Made by a program: the position numbers and the translations under genes. Positions 1-9,317 of a stretch of 64,000 nt of DNA are shown here, in pieces (position 1 is the stretch's first letter; each line of letters opens with the position of its first letter). The notes beneath the pieces are model-generated. The model did not search any database and was not told where the DNA came from. It saw nothing but the letters and a program-made list of their open reading frames with translations. The DNA is from an uncultured Cohaesibacter sp. (GTDB lineage: Bacteria > Pseudomonadota > Alphaproteobacteria > Rhizobiales > Cohaesibacteraceae), in NCBI RefSeq assembly GCF_963666525.1, contig NZ_OY762905.1:868001-932000 (forward strand), in the 5' to 3' direction.

Positions 1-636
1 GGCTGCCTTGTCGGCAACAAGCTTGTAGGCCTTGTTAGACATCTCGCAATCCATGTCGACCCGCTCTCCCTTCATCAACGTCAGAGACAGGTCTGCCGGA
101 CCGACAAACACGCCATCAAGGCCTTCGACCGCAAGAATGTCATCAAGATTGTCAAGCGCCCGTTCGGTTTCCACCATGGCAAAGACGAGGCAGGCACCAT
201 TGGCCTTGGCCGCATAGTTGGCCGCATCGGTTCCGTAAAGCGAGCAGGCGCCGAAAGGCCCGAAGCTTCGCTCTCCGACCGGGGTGTATTTGGCTGCATT
301 GACCAGAGCCTGCGCTTCGGCAGCAGTGTTGATCATGGGAGCCACGATGCCCTGAACCCCGAAATCCAGCGCGCGCGAGACGAAGGCAAAGTCACCCACC
401 GGAATGCGCAGCAGCGGAACCTTGTCCGCTTGATGAATGGCAGCGGTCATGGCCTGAGCCGCAGCGAAATCCATATGACCGTGCTGGGCGTCTATCAGAA
501 CGGCATCAAACGGACCACTGGCCACGGCACGGGCAACCAGCACATCGGCAAAAAGGCTCCAGGCGCTGAACAGGGGTTGGCCCTCGGCCTTGGCACGGGC
601 AAGAGCAAGAGAAAAGGAAGTAAACGGCTCGGTCAT
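1..636 (-). CDS. HpcH/HpaI-family aldolase, C-terminus cut by window edge
   Basis: The minus-strand frame opens with ATG at 636-634 and runs off the left edge without a stop, so only about 212 N-terminal residues are seen. The product looks like a class II pyruvate aldolase of the HpaI/GarL/RhmA type. It has DAQHGHMDF (the catalytic His loop), LRIPVGD with the substrate Arg, APMINTAAEAQ, METERALDN with the metal-binding Glu, and VGPADLSLT with the metal-binding Asp. The family splits 2-keto-3-deoxy sugar acids or 4-hydroxy-2-ketoacids into pyruvate and an aldehyde. The substrate cannot be told from sequence alone. Upstream lies 245 bp with no gene before the zeta-like gene on the same strand. 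Confidence 0.85.
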   Translation of the reverse strand, partial: MTEPFTSFSLALARAKAEGQPLFSAWSLFADVLVARAVASGPFDAVLIDAQHGHMDFAAAQAMTAAIHQADKVPLLRIPVGDFAFVSRALDFGVQGIVAPMINTAAEAQALVNAAKYTPVGERSFGPFGACSLYGTDAANYAAKANGACLVFAMVETERALDNLDDILAVEGLDGVFVGPADLSLTLMKGERVDMDCEMSNKAYKLVADKAA

Positions 637-881
637 TTAGCTCTCCGGTATAAACTTGATAAATTACAGATGGTTAGCGCATCAAATCCAATCAATAGCT
701 CTTACGCCGCGAAGAAGCGACGCGCAACCAAACCAATGGAGAGTAGCTGAGTTTGTCACAGCCCCGCACAGGGCTGCCCATAGCTTCCCGAAAGAGCCGA
801 ACATACGGCAGAAGATCGAATTCCCCGGCAGGAATCAAGAAGGAAGACAAGAGGAAACCGCACAGGCACCCCGTCGCCGCA

Positions 882-1205
882 TCATGCGCCCGCAGCAACC
901 TCTTCCTGAGCCATCGACATGAAGCGGCTCAGCTTCTGCCGGATGCGGTGTTCGGAATAGCTCAGATCGATGGCGCGGAAGTCCTGACTGATCTTCTCGA
1001 CGACATCATCATCGTCGGTGCGTTTGAGGCTGTGTCGGATCATGTCCGAGGCATATTGCTCGGCGTCATCCCCTTCAATGCCCAGCTTGCTGGCCGCCCA
1101 GTGGCCGATCAACTTGTTGCGTCGAACAATGGCCTTGAACTGCAGGTCCTGCTCATGTGCAAATTTGGCTTCATAGCCAACTTCCCGATTGTCAAACGTG
1201 GTCAT
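882..1205 (-). CDS. DUF1476 protein, F1-ATPase zeta-type inhibitor subunit
   Basis: This 107-residue protein begins MTTFDNREVGYEAKFAHEQ, the hallmark of DUF1476. In Paracoccus the family member is the zeta subunit, which inhibits ATP hydrolysis by the F1 sector. The protein is highly charged and helical, with an acidic GDDAEQY stretch and DDDDVVEKI in the middle, and no membrane segment. The start at 1205 is chosen over an in-frame ATG at 1241 because a strong GGGAGGGG ribosome site lies directly before it and family members begin at this residue. A sigma70-like promoter lies just upstream. The family assignment is firm. The inhibitory role is inferred from the family. Confidence 0.9.
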   Translation of the reverse strand: MTTFDNREVGYEAKFAHEQDLQFKAIVRRNKLIGHWAASKLGIEGDDAEQYASDMIRHSLKRTDDDDVVEKISQDFRAIDLSYSEHRIRQKLSRFMSMAQEEVAAGA

Positions 1206-1242
1206 GGTACCCCTCCCAAAAGTGCCTTGCCGAATGAACAAA

Positions 1243-1271
1243 TTTACAAAGACCGATCAATTTTCTGACAA
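1243..1271 (-). promoter_or_regulatory. Probable sigma70-type promoter of the zeta-like gene
   Basis: On the minus strand a TTGTCA -35 element (1271-1266) is followed by a 17-base spacer and a TGTAAA -10 element (1248-1243). Each hexamer matches four or five of six consensus bases. It sits about 40 bases before the gene start. Confidence 0.5.
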
Positions 1272-1824
1272 TTGGAACACGCCCTCCAAACATCCCTCAC
1301 CGCCCCCGTTTCGGTGAAACAGAATACGCATCAAACCTTAGGTATATTCTACCATAGTTTCTACCAATTACAAAGTAGACGTAATCGGAAAACCGCCCGT
1401 CGGTGACCACTGCCCACCCTCCTTTGGACGCATTTGGTTTGCTGCCAACCGACGACTGATGCCACGAAGTCAGCACTTGACAAAGAATAAGCGAAGAACG
1501 ACAAAAATCTGTCTCCGAAGCCGTTTCAAAGATTGTGTAACTGGCAGGAATTCGCTATTCAGCGGCCAACGGATTGCACTTGGCGGACTGCATGGCTGGT
1601 AATTTTTCGGAGGATGGACCAGACCATCAGCAAATAGGTTATAGTGCAACAGCAAATGGCCTGATTCTCATCGCGCACAGTGCCGCCTCCGGCAGGGGCA
1701 CAGCACCTTGGAACCACGCGCCGGACGAAGTCCAATTCAAAAGCCTCGCGCAGAACAGCAATTTCTGTCAGGCTTTGCCCCCTGAAAACAGCCCCTTTGG
1801 GCAGAACTGAATGGTAATACGCTC
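1272..1824. other. Gene-free stretch before purC
   Basis: No coding frame here has a convincing ribosome site or a recognisable product. The first 150 bases are AT-richer than the surroundings and the rest is ordinary. It should hold the purC promoter, but I could not pick convincing -35 and -10 elements or a riboswitch fold by eye. Confidence 0.5.
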
Positions 1825-2592
1825 ATGAATCGTCGTCGCAGGATCTACGAAGGAAAGGCCAAAATTCTTTATGAAGGCCCGGAACCAGGAACCCTTGTTT
1901 GCCATTTCAAGGACGATGCCACCGCTTTCAACGCCAAGAAGCACGAAATCATCGACGGCAAGGGCGTGCTGAACAACCGCATCTCCGAGTTCATTTTCAC
2001 GGCCCTCAACGACCTTGGCATTCAGACGCATTTCATCAAGCGCCTCAACATGCGCGAGCAGCTGATCAAGGAAGTGGAAATCATCCCGCTTGAGGTCATC
2101 GTGCGCAACGTGGCCGCCGGCTCCATTGCCAAGCGTCTCGGCATCGAGGAAGGCACCCAGCTGCCTCGCTCCGTCATCGAGTTCTGCTACAAGATGGACA
2201 GCCTCGACGACCCGATGGTCTCCGAAGAACACATCACCGCATTCGGCTGGGCCTCTCCGCAGGAAATCGATGACATCATGGCCCTTGCCATCCGCATCAA
2301 CGACTTCCTCTGCGGCATGTTCCGCGCCGTCGGCATCCGCCTCGTCGACTTCAAGATCGAATGCGGCCGCTATTTCGAGGGAGACACCATGCGTGTCATC
2401 CTGGCTGACGAGATCTCTCCTGACTCCTGCCGTCTTTGGGACATCAACACCAACGACAAGATGGACAAGGACCGTTTCCGCCGCGACATGGGCGGCATGA
2501 TCGAAGCCTACCAGGAAGTTGCAAAGCGCCTCGGCATCATGATCGAGACCACCCCCGAACGTAAAGGCCCCGGCCCGGTTCTGGTCAAATAA
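1825..2592 (+). CDS. purC: SAICAR synthetase
   Basis: Phosphoribosylaminoimidazole-succinocarboxamide synthase, 255 residues. It joins aspartate to CAIR with ATP in de novo purine synthesis, in the cytoplasm. Visible signatures are the N-terminal [41 protein letters not shown], and the C-terminal [10 protein letters not shown] and [14 protein letters not shown]. The length is typical for the single-domain bacterial enzyme. The ribosome site is weak (GGTAA), but homologues start at this methionine. It heads a same-strand run with purS, a small membrane protein, purQ and purL, so these are probably co-transcribed. Confidence 0.97.
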   Translation: MNRRRRIYEGKAKILYEGPEPGTLVCHFKDDATAFNAKKHEIIDGKGVLNNRISEFIFTALNDLGIQTHFIKRLNMREQLIKEVEIIPLEVIVRNVAAGSIAKRLGIEEGTQLPRSVIEFCYKMDSLDDPMVSEEHITAFGWASPQEIDDIMALAIRINDFLCGMFRAVGIRLVDFKIECGRYFEGDTMRVILADEISPDSCRLWDINTNDKMDKDRFRRDMGGMIEAYQEVAKRLGIMIETTPERKGPGPVLVK

Positions 2593-2687
2593 CACCTATG
2601 ACAAGGCAGGGCGATGTGTCCTGCCTTTTCCATTGTCTCTTCCCGGCAGGCATGCGCAAGGGCCGGAAAAACAAGGATAGCATGAAG

Positions 2688-2927
2688 ATGAAAGCACGCG
2701 TCACCGTCACACTGAAAACTGGCGTTCTGGACCCTCAGGGCAAGGCCATCGAAGGCGCTCTTGGTGCACTGGGATTTGACGGCATCGGCTCTGTTCGTCA
2801 GGGCAAGGTGATCGACATCGAGCTCAGCGAAACCGACAAGACCGCTGCAGAAGCCAAACTGGCCGACATGTGCGAGAAGCTGCTGGCCAACACTGTCATC
2901 GAGAACTATCACATCGACATTCTCTGA
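2688..2927 (+). CDS. purS: FGAM synthase subunit PurS
   Basis: Small subunit of phosphoribosylformylglycinamidine synthase, 79 residues. It bridges PurL and PurQ so that ammonia made by PurQ can reach PurL. The sequence has the PurS core KARVTVTLKTGVLDPQGKAI, then GFDGIGSVRQGK and CEKLLANTVIENYHI. Two close ATGs (2682 and 2688) share an AAGGA ribosome site. I take 2688 because family members usually begin M(I)KARV, but 2682, adding two residues, is equally possible. It lies about 90 bp after purC and about 80 bp before the small membrane gene. Confidence 0.93.
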   Translation: MKARVTVTLKTGVLDPQGKAIEGALGALGFDGIGSVRQGKVIDIELSETDKTAAEAKLADMCEKLLANTVIENYHIDIL

Positions 2928-3006
2928 CGGAGATTGCACGGAGCACCCCGCCCGAAACCGCAAGCTTCGGGCCACTGGGGATCAAATGATGGGAGACAGG
3001 GGTTTC

Positions 3007-3270
3007 ATGGCTGAGAACGACGGACAGATGGCTGCAGACGCATCCCACCAGCCCGTTTCCTCAAATGCCCCCGAGACAAATGCCTCCCCGGCGCCAGACA
3101 CTTCGATGTCAGACACTTCGATGTCAGACACCCCGATGTCGGCCAGCGAGACACCCTATGATCACCAACAGGAAACCGCAAAGGCAATCCGCTTCATGGT
3201 GATCAAGGCTGCGGTCTTCATTCTGATCCCAGTGATAGCCTCCGTACTGGCAATCCTCATCCTCTTGTAA
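3007..3270 (+). CDS. Small single-pass membrane protein inside the purine operon
   Basis: An 87-residue protein with a polar, Ala/Ser/Thr/Asp-rich N-terminal half and one C-terminal hydrophobic helix (about residues 64-86, FMVIKAAVFILIPVIASVLA) ending at the C-terminus. The middle is built from three repeats of Asp-Thr-Ser/Pro-Met-Ser, matching a 15-bp DNA repeat. The start at 3007 follows GGGAG/AGGGG. An ATG at 2986 in frame is less well placed. Short membrane proteins sit at this spot between purS and purQ in other Rhizobiales, and I recall a family named for its association with FGAM synthase. Its function is unknown. It might tether the synthase to the membrane, but that is only inference. 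Confidence 0.75.
   Translation: MAENDGQMAADASHQPVSSNAPETNASPAPDTSMSDTSMSDTPMSASETPYDHQQETAKAIRFMVIKAAVFILIPVIASVLAILILL
3096..3140 (+). repeat. 15-bp tandem repeat, three copies, inside the small membrane gene
   Basis: The unit AGACACTTCGATGTC occurs at 3096-3110 and 3111-3125 without change, and at 3126-3140 with TT changed to CC. It is in frame (15 bp, five codons), so copy number could vary without breaking the gene. Confidence 0.95.
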
Positions 3271-3314
3271 CAGGACGCCGCTAGGCCTCCCCATTTCGTC
3301 AAGGAGCAGGACTT

Positions 3315-4004
3315 ATGAAAACTGCGATCCTCGTATTCCCCGGAACCAACCGTGAGCATGACATGGCCGCTGCCGTGCGCTCCGTTTCCGGCAAGGACCC
3401 GATGATGGTCTGGCATGCCGAGACCGAAATCCCTCAAGCCGATCTGATCATTCTGCCCGGCGGCTTTTCCTACGGCGACTATCTGCGCTCCGGCGCCATT
3501 GCCGCCCGTTCGCCGATCGTTGCCGACCTTCTGGAAAAGGCCAAGCAGGGCGTTCGCATTCTTGGCGTCTGCAACGGCTTCCAGATCCTCACGGAAACCG
3601 GCATCCTGCCCGGTGCCCTGATGCGCAATGCTGGCCTCACCTTCATCTGCAAGGAAACCAAGCTGCGCATCGAGCGGGACGACACGATCTTCACCTCGTC
3701 CTACAAGAAGGGTCAGGTGATGCGCTGCCCGGTTGCCCATCATGACGGCAACTTCTTTGCCGATGACGACACCCTGAAGATGCTGGAAGACGATGGTCGC
3801 GTCCTGTTCCGCTATTGCGATGCCGCTGGTGAAGCAACGCCTGAGGCCAACATCAACGGCTCGCGCAACAACATCGCGGGCATCATGAATGCCCGTGGCA
3901 CCATCCTCGGCATGATGCCGCATCCTGAAAACCTCATTGAAGACCTGCACGGTGGCCTTGACGGTCGCGGCCTGTTTGAAAGCCTGTTGGAGAAGGTGGC
4001 ATGA
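3315..4004 (+). CDS. purQ: FGAM synthase glutaminase subunit PurQ
   Basis: Class I glutamine amidotransferase subunit of phosphoribosylformylglycinamidine synthase, 229 residues. It hydrolyses glutamine and passes ammonia to PurL. The oxyanion loop [15 protein letters not shown] is present, as is the nucleophile elbow [11 protein letters not shown] with Cys86 and the C-terminal MMPHPE carrying the catalytic His and Glu. A good ribosome site (AAGGAGCAGG) precedes ATG 3315. Its last four bases (ATGA) overlap the purL start, which suggests translational coupling of the two subunits. Confidence 0.97.
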   Translation: MKTAILVFPGTNREHDMAAAVRSVSGKDPMMVWHAETEIPQADLIILPGGFSYGDYLRSGAIAARSPIVADLLEKAKQGVRILGVCNGFQILTETGILPGALMRNAGLTFICKETKLRIERDDTIFTSSYKKGQVMRCPVAHHDGNFFADDDTLKMLEDDGRVLFRYCDAAGEATPEANINGSRNNIAGIMNARGTILGMMPHPENLIEDLHGGLDGRGLFESLLEKVA

Positions 4005-6199
4005 GCAAGAACGAACCACAGATCACGCCGGAACTGATCGCCGCTCATGGCCTGAAACCTGAAGAATACAACCATATTCTCGAACTGATCGGCCGTGAGC
4101 CGACCTTTACCGAATTTGGCATCTTCTCGGCCATGTGGAACGAACACTGTTCCTACAAATCCTCCAAGAAATGGCTCCGCACCCTGCCGACCAAAGGCCC
4201 CCGCGTGTTGCAGGGCCCCGGCGAAAACGCTGGCGTTGTCGACATTGACGATGGTCAGGCCGTTGTCTTCAAGATGGAAAGCCACAACCATCCCTCCTAT
4301 ATCGAACCCTATCAGGGCGCTGCAACCGGCGTTGGCGGCATCCTGCGTGACGTCTTCACCATGGGTGCCCGCCCGATCGCGGCCATGAATTCCCTGCGCT
4401 TCGGTGTGCCTGAACATGAGCGCACACGCCACGTGGTTTCCGGTGTCGTTGCCGGCGTTGGCGGCTATGGCAACAGCTTCGGCGTTCCGACCGTTGGCGG
4501 CGAAGTCAACTTCCACGCGTCCTACAATGGCAACTGCCTTGTCAACGCCTTCGCAGCCGGCCTTGCCGACAGCGATAAGATCTTCCTCTCGGAAGCCAAG
4601 GGCGTCGGCATGCCTGTCGTCTATCTCGGTGCCAAGACCGGTCGTGATGGCGTCGGTGGAGCCACCATGGCCTCTGCCGAATTCGACGATGACAGCGAAG
4701 AGAAGCGTCCTACCGTTCAGGTTGGCGACCCGTTCAGCGAAAAGCGCCTGATGGAAGCCACCCTCGAACTGATGAAGACCGGCGCCGTGATCGCCATTCA
4801 GGACATGGGCGCCGCTGGCCTCACCTGCTCCGCCGTTGAAATGGGTGCCAAGGGCAACCTCGGTATCGATCTGGACCTCGACAAGGTGCCAAATCGTGAA
4901 GAGAACATGACCCCTTACGAAATGATGCTGTCCGAATCCCAGGAACGCATGCTGATGGTGCTGCATCCTGAGAAGCGCGAAGCAGCCGAAGCCGTGTTCC
5001 GCAAGTGGGAGCTGGACTTTGCCGAATGCGGCATGACCACCGACACCCTCCGGTTCCGCATCTTCCATCAGGGCGAAATGGTTGCCGACCTGCCGATCAA
5101 GGAACTGGGCGACGAAGCGCCGGAGTATGATCGCCCATGGGTCGAAACGCCGAAGGCTGCCAAGCTGGACAACGCCACCGTCGAAGCGCCAAAGGATCTT
5201 CTGGAAAGCCTCGTGGCTATGGTCGGTTGCAAGAACCTCAGCTCCCGCCGCTGGGTCTGGGAACAGTATGACACGATGATTCAGGGCAACACCAAGCAGC
5301 GCCCGGGTGGCGATGCCGGTGTGATCCGCGTCGATGGCGGCACCAAGGGCCTCGCCTTCACGGTCGACGTGACCCCGCGCTACTGCAAGGCCGATCCGTT
5401 CGAAGGTGGCAAGCAGGCTGTCGCCGAGGCATGGCGCAACCTCAACGCCGTTGGCGCCGAGCCATTGGCCACCACCGACAACCTCAACTTCGGCAATCCG
5501 GAAAAGCCGGAAATCATGGGCCAGTTCGTTGGCTGCATCAAGGGCGTGGGCGCAGCCTGTGAAGCCCTCGACATGCCGATCGTCTCGGGCAACGTTTCGC
5601 TTTACAACGAAACCTCCGGCGAAGCCATTCTGCCAACCCCGGCCATCGGTGCCGTCGGCCTGCTGCCGGACGTCATGGTCTCCGTTGGCAACGGCTTCGT
5701 GGCTGATGGCGATGCCATCCTGCTGGTTGGCGGTCATGGCTCGGAAATGGGCCAGAGCAGCTACCTCAGCGAGCTCCATGGTCGCGAGGAAGGGGCTCCT
5801 CCTCCGGTTGATCTTGCTATCGAGAAAAAGCACGGCACCTTCGTCCGCGAAGCGATCCGCGCCGGTGAGATCAACGCTGCACACGACATTTCCGATGGCG
5901 GCCTCGGTGTTGCTGTCGCCGAAATGGCAATCCGTGCCGGTCTGGGCTGCACCATTGAACTGCCTTCCGAGGATACCCACATTGCTTTCTATGCAGAAGA
6001 TCAGGCTCGTTACCTGATCACCTGCGACAAGGACGGGGTGGAAGCCCTGATCGCCAAGGCGAAAGCTGCAGGCGTTCCTCTGGAGCAGATTGGCTCGGTT
6101 GCTGGAGAAAAGCTGACAGTTGCCGGACAGGGCTCTGTCGACGTGTCCACGCTGGCTACCGCCCATGAAAGCTGGTTCCCCGCTTACATGGCTCAATAA
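4001..6199 (+). CDS. purL: FGAM synthase large subunit PurL
   Basis: ATP-dependent synthetase subunit of phosphoribosylformylglycinamidine synthase, 732 residues. This is the short PurL that works with separate PurS and PurQ, not the 1300-residue fused form. It makes FGAM from FGAR with ammonia from PurQ. Features include the N-terminal [36 protein letters not shown], and the second half-repeat with [12 protein letters not shown] and [16 protein letters not shown]. It starts within the last codon of purQ. The stop is followed by a 212-bp gap before bolA. Confidence 0.97.
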   Translation: MSKNEPQITPELIAAHGLKPEEYNHILELIGREPTFTEFGIFSAMWNEHCSYKSSKKWLRTLPTKGPRVLQGPGENAGVVDIDDGQAVVFKMESHNHPSYIEPYQGAATGVGGILRDVFTMGARPIAAMNSLRFGVPEHERTRHVVSGVVAGVGGYGNSFGVPTVGGEVNFHASYNGNCLVNAFAAGLADSDKIFLSEAKGVGMPVVYLGAKTGRDGVGGATMASAEFDDDSEEKRPTVQVGDPFSEKRLMEATLELMKTGAVIAIQDMGAAGLTCSAVEMGAKGNLGIDLDLDKVPNREENMTPYEMMLSESQERMLMVLHPEKREAAEAVFRKWELDFAECGMTTDTLRFRIFHQGEMVADLPIKELGDEAPEYDRPWVETPKAAKLDNATVEAPKDLLESLVAMVGCKNLSSRRWVWEQYDTMIQGNTKQRPGGDAGVIRVDGGTKGLAFTVDVTPRYCKADPFEGGKQAVAEAWRNLNAVGAEPLATTDNLNFGNPEKPEIMGQFVGCIKGVGAACEALDMPIVSGNVSLYNETSGEAILPTPAIGAVGLLPDVMVSVGNGFVADGDAILLVGGHGSEMGQSSYLSELHGREEGAPPPVDLAIEKKHGTFVREAIRAGEINAAHDISDGGLGVAVAEMAIRAGLGCTIELPSEDTHIAFYAEDQARYLITCDKDGVEALIAKAKAAGVPLEQIGSVAGEKLTVAGQGSVDVSTLATAHESWFPAYMAQ

Positions 6200-6297
6200 G
6201 GGCTGGAGAAGGTCAGGTGCGTAAAGTTTAGACTGGTGATTGTCCGAATTTTCAACTTGACCAACCCCCTCCTGAAAGAGGACGCTTGGACGACGGA

Positions 6298-6329
6298 TCA
6301 TCCCGCCATCACCTAAAAAGGCGGGATGA
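6298..6329. repeat. Hairpin in the purL-bolA leader
   Basis: A perfect 10-bp inverted repeat, TCATCCCGCC and GGCGGGATGA, with a 12-base AT-rich loop. No T tract follows, so it is not a standard terminator. It may mark the 3' end of the purine message or a structure in the bolA leader. Confidence 0.6.
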
Positions 6330-6411
6330 ACCAAAGAATTGCCTGAAGCGGAAATACGAACAATTGCGTATTTCCGACTTCTCTGACAATATGTTCCTCG
6401 AGGAGACCAGC

Positions 6412-6645
6412 ATGCCAATGGACGCACGCGAAATCGAAACCCTGATCAGAGAGTCATTGCCGGATGCCAAGGTTGTCATCCGCGACCTTGCAGGAGATGG
6501 CGATCATTTCGCCGCTGAAGTCGTCTCAGAGAGCTTCAGGGGTAAGTCTCGCGTCCAGCAGCATCAGCTGGTTTATGAAGCCCTGAAAGGCAACATGGGC
6601 GGCGCTTTGCATGCTCTGGCGTTGCAGACGTCTATACCAGACTAG
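6412..6645 (+). CDS. bolA: BolA-family protein
   Basis: A 77-residue BolA/IbaG-like protein. These small proteins bind a [2Fe-2S] cluster with monothiol glutaredoxins and help in iron-sulfur trafficking. It has the BolA fold pattern: IRESLPDAKVVIRDLAGDGDHF, then SESFRGKSRVQQHQLVYEAL with the conserved Arg and His, and a C-terminal ALHALAL. A GAGGAGA ribosome site lies five bases before ATG 6412; ATG 6418 is an alternative. The next gene is its usual partner, a CGFS glutaredoxin, 88 bp downstream on the same strand. Confidence 0.93.
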   Translation: MPMDAREIETLIRESLPDAKVVIRDLAGDGDHFAAEVVSESFRGKSRVQQHQLVYEALKGNMGGALHALALQTSIPD

Positions 6646-6733
6646 GCGCAACAAGGCTTCTGGCCCTCCGCACAGCTGCTGACCGACCCACGCGTCAGGA
6701 CTGTGTAAACAGCAAAGTTTGAAGGACGGACAT

Positions 6734-7057
6734 ATGAGCGATATCCAGGCCTGGATTGACAATGAGGTCAAATCCAACGAAATCGTGCTTTTCATGAAAG
6801 GCACGCCCACCTTCCCGCAGTGCGGCTTCTCCGGTCAGGTCGTCCAGATTCTGGACTATCTCGACGTGCCATACAAAGGCGTCAACGTGCTGGAAAATGA
6901 CGATCTGCGTCAGGGCATCAAGGACTATTCCAACTGGCCAACAATCCCACAGCTCTATGTGAAGGGCGAGTTTGTTGGCGGCTGCGACATCATCCGCGAG
7001 ATGTTCCAGAGCCAGGAACTGCAGGAACTGCTCGGTTCATCCAAGACCGTGGCCTGA
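6734..7057 (+). CDS. grxD: CGFS monothiol glutaredoxin (Grx4/GrxD type)
   Basis: A 107-residue monothiol glutaredoxin that carries or transfers [2Fe-2S] clusters with glutathione. The active-site motif is PQCGFS with Cys30. The glutathione-binding elements [19 protein letters not shown] are intact. The start at 6734 is preceded by GAAGGACGG and gives the standard length. The gene follows bolA directly, matching the known BolA-Grx4 heterocomplex, and a strong terminator lies downstream. Confidence 0.96.
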   Translation: MSDIQAWIDNEVKSNEIVLFMKGTPTFPQCGFSGQVVQILDYLDVPYKGVNVLENDDLRQGIKDYSNWPTIPQLYVKGEFVGGCDIIREMFQSQELQELLGSSKTVA

Positions 7058-7150
7058 CGGTTCGTTCAGAGGTTTTCAATATTCAAATATTCAGGAATAT
7101 TGAGTCTTGTGAATCGCTTGGCGGCAGTCTTTGACAAATTGATTCAAGAA

Positions 7151-7184
7151 AACCCGGATGCAGGCATCCGGGTTTTGCTTTTTC
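7151..7184 (+). terminator. Rho-independent terminator after grxD
   Basis: A perfect 11-bp stem, AACCCGGATGC and GCATCCGGGTT, with a two-base loop, then TTGCTTTTT. It lies between convergent grxD and ttcA. The complementary strand also has TTTTCTT after the stem, so it may serve both. Confidence 0.85.
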
Positions 7185-7348
7185 TGGTTTTGGAAGTGGG
7201 CTGAATCGCTTCGAGGCATTTGTTGCCAAAGTGAGTCAACTGAACTCGGAGCGCGTTCCGTTAAATCGACCTCGAATTAACGAAAAGAATTCGCGCCCAA
7301 ACAAATGGATAGAGCAAGTCAAGTGAATGCAAATGAACGCGACAAGCT

Positions 7349-8320
7349 CTAGTCTTCGTGCATTTGCAGAAAGCTGCTCGACAGAGCTGATACGGCGGCG
7401 CAACCTTCCGCATCGTCACTGTCATCCCCGGCCCGATCATCCTCCAGCGACAACCCCTGAAAATCGAACAGCTTGGTGTCCAGCATGTGGGACGGGCGGA
7501 TGTTGGACAGCGCCCGGAACATCACCTGTGTGCGCCCCTTGTGCTGAGCCTCAAAGCCCTGCAGCATTGCCTTCACCTGCTGGCGTTGCAGACCATCCTG
7601 CGAACCACACAGGTCGCACGGAATGATCGGGAACTGCATCAGCTCGGCAAACTTGGCCAGATCCTTTTCCTCGCAATAGGCAAGCGGACGAAACAGCATC
7701 AGGTCGCCTTCCTCGTTCTTCAACTTAGGCGGCATGGTTGCCAGACGTCCGCCATGCAGCAGATTGAGGAAGAAGGTCTCCAGAATGTCGTCGCGGTGAT
7801 GGCCCAGAATAACAGCGTCACAGCCATGCTCCCGCGCGATGCGATAGAGGTTGCCGCGTCTGAGACGCGAGCAGAGAGAACAATAGGTGTTCCCCTCCGG
7901 GATCTTTTCCTTGACGATGGAATAGGTGTCCTGCCGCTCGATATGATGGGGAATGTCATGCAGCTCGAAGAAGCGCGGCAGCACATCGGACGGAAACCCC
8001 GGCTGCGCCTGATCCAGGTTGCAGGCAAGCAGCTCGACATCGAGCAATCCACGCCATTTCAGATCAAGCAGGAGGGCCAGAAGCCCGTAGGAGTCCTTGC
8101 CGCCAGAAAGACAGACAAGCCATTTCTGCCCCTTGGTCTGCATGTTGTAATCATCGATGGCCGCCCGCACATTGCGCAACAGCCGTTTGCGCAGTTTCTT
8201 GAAGGACACGGAATTGGGTGCATCCCGAAACATGGGATGACAAAGATCATCCTCTTCCGGTAGGGCCGCGAGCCCGGCAGCGATCTGGTCTTCAGGGATG
8301 GACGTGGCGATGTCGCTCAT
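7349..8320 (-). CDS. ttcA: tRNA 2-thiocytidine(32) synthetase TtcA
   Basis: A 323-residue cytoplasmic enzyme that thiolates cytidine 32 of certain tRNAs using ATP and a [4Fe-4S] cluster. The ATP-binding PP-loop SGGKDS is at residues 72-77. The cluster cysteines appear as CSLC (147, 150) and CDLC (235, 238). [11 protein letters not shown] and [15 protein letters not shown] are typical. The start ATG at 8320 is followed by a short poorly conserved N-terminal extension. A C-terminal tail after about residue 290 (acidic [14 protein letters not shown]) is also less conserved. It stands alone on the minus strand, 160 bp after the rpsD terminator. Confidence 0.95.
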   Translation of the reverse strand: MSDIATSIPEDQIAAGLAALPEEDDLCHPMFRDAPNSVSFKKLRKRLLRNVRAAIDDYNMQTKGQKWLVCLSGGKDSYGLLALLLDLKWRGLLDVELLACNLDQAQPGFPSDVLPRFFELHDIPHHIERQDTYSIVKEKIPEGNTYCSLCSRLRRGNLYRIAREHGCDAVILGHHRDDILETFFLNLLHGGRLATMPPKLKNEEGDLMLFRPLAYCEEKDLAKFAELMQFPIIPCDLCGSQDGLQRQQVKAMLQGFEAQHKGRTQVMFRALSNIRPSHMLDTKLFDFQGLSLEDDRAGDDSDDAEGCAAVSALSSSFLQMHED

Positions 8321-8428
8321 GGTGATGGTTTCCGGTGAACAGTTTGCCCTGCCTTAGCAAATGCCAAGGCAAGGCTCAACAGCGCATTCGATGCTTTCCG
8401 AAGAAGAAAAGGCCACTGCGCCTGAAAC

Positions 8429-8456
8429 GACAAAAGGCTGCCACTGGGGCAGCCTT
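8429..8456 (-). terminator. Terminator after rpsD
   Basis: On the minus strand a 9-bp stem, AAGGCTGCC and GGCAGCCTT, with a five-base loop is followed by TTGTCG, a weak T tract. It lies 28 bases past the rpsD stop. Confidence 0.7.
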
Positions 8457-8483
8457 CTGAAAAAGACGGACAATCCGTTTCCC

Positions 8484-9101
8484 TTAACGGGAATAGAATT
8501 CGACCACCAGGTTCGGTTCCATGACAACAGGATACGGCACGTCGGCCAGCTGTGGCATGGCTTTGAAGGTAACAACCATCTTGTTGTGATCAGCTTCGAT
8601 GTAATCAGGAACATCGCGCTCAGCCATCTGGGAAGCTTCCAGAATGATGGCGAGCTGCTTGGAGCGATCACGCACTTCGATCACGTCACCAACCTTGCAG
8701 CGGTAGGACGGGATGTTGACGCGCTGGCCGTTGACCTTGAGGTGACCATGGCTGACGAACTGACGAGCAGCGAACACGGTCGGAACAAGCTTGGCGCGAT
8801 ATACGATGGCATCCAGACGGGATTCCAGCAGACCGATCAGGTTTTCCGAGGTATCGCCTTTCAGACGGTTTGCTTCCTTGTAGATGCGCAGGAACTGCTT
8901 CTCGGAGATGTTACCGTAGTAGCCCTTGAGCTTCTGCTTGGCGCGCAGCTGCAGACCGAAGTCGGAAAGCTTGCCCTTGCGGCGCTGACCGTGCTGGCCC
9001 GGGCCATATTCACGACGGTTGACCGGGGACTTCGGACGGCCCCAGATGTTTTCGCCAAGACGGCGGTCAATTTTGTATTTCTGAGAATGGCGCTTAGTCA
9101 T
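8484..9101 (-). CDS. rpsD: 30S ribosomal protein S4
   Basis: A 205-residue ribosomal protein that binds 16S rRNA early in small-subunit assembly. It begins [21 protein letters not shown] and contains the S4 RNA-binding domain [32 protein letters not shown] (described here by its first and last residues, about 93-124). The start at 9101 is chosen over an in-frame ATG 84 bases upstream because it has an AAGGAAAA ribosome site and gives the universal length. As in many alphaproteobacteria it is a lone gene, away from the main ribosomal operons. Confidence 0.97.
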   Translation of the reverse strand: MTKRHSQKYKIDRRLGENIWGRPKSPVNRREYGPGQHGQRRKGKLSDFGLQLRAKQKLKGYYGNISEKQFLRIYKEANRLKGDTSENLIGLLESRLDAIVYRAKLVPTVFAARQFVSHGHLKVNGQRVNIPSYRCKVGDVIEVRDRSKQLAIILEASQMAERDVPDYIEADHNKMVVTFKAMPQLADVPYPVVMEPNLVVEFYSR

Positions 9102-9215
9102 TCGCGTGTTTTCCTTGTTTTCGTTTTTAAGAAAACGCGCCCCTCCTGGGATCTTGGGCCGAAGCCGGATCCGACAGAAGACCATGGTTGCGCTCCTTGG
9201 TCTTCACGGGTGCGT

Positions 9216-9246
9216 CAAAAATCAAAGGGGGCCAACAACAGGCCCC
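9216..9246 (-). terminator. Possible terminator after murI
   Basis: Read on the minus strand, GGGGCC, a seven-base loop and GGCCCC are followed by CTTTGATTTTTG. It lies about 70 bases past the murI stop and upstream of the rpsD start. It could also act as a leader hairpin of rpsD. Confidence 0.55.
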
Positions 9247-9317
9247 GCAGAGATTGGATGGTGTTTAGAGCCTTTGCCCCGGCAAGTCAAATCGAATCCG
9301 CGGATTTTGGCGCAGAA

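Noticed and set aside
1574-1810. 78-codon frame before purC
   Set aside because: No ribosome site and no family resemblance; more likely promoter DNA.
1272-1824. Possible purine riboswitch before purC
   Set aside because: No conserved core or paired stems could be recognised by eye, and such riboswitches are not typical before alphaproteobacterial purC.
3812-6427. 871-codon open frame on the minus strand
   Set aside because: It lies wholly antisense to purL and the end of purQ. Its product is His/Gly/Ala-rich with no known motif, as expected for GC-rich antisense frames.
7077-7102. 8-bp inverted repeat CAATATTC/GAATATTG after grxD
   Set aside because: AT-rich and short, with no T tract; the real terminator is 50 bases downstream.
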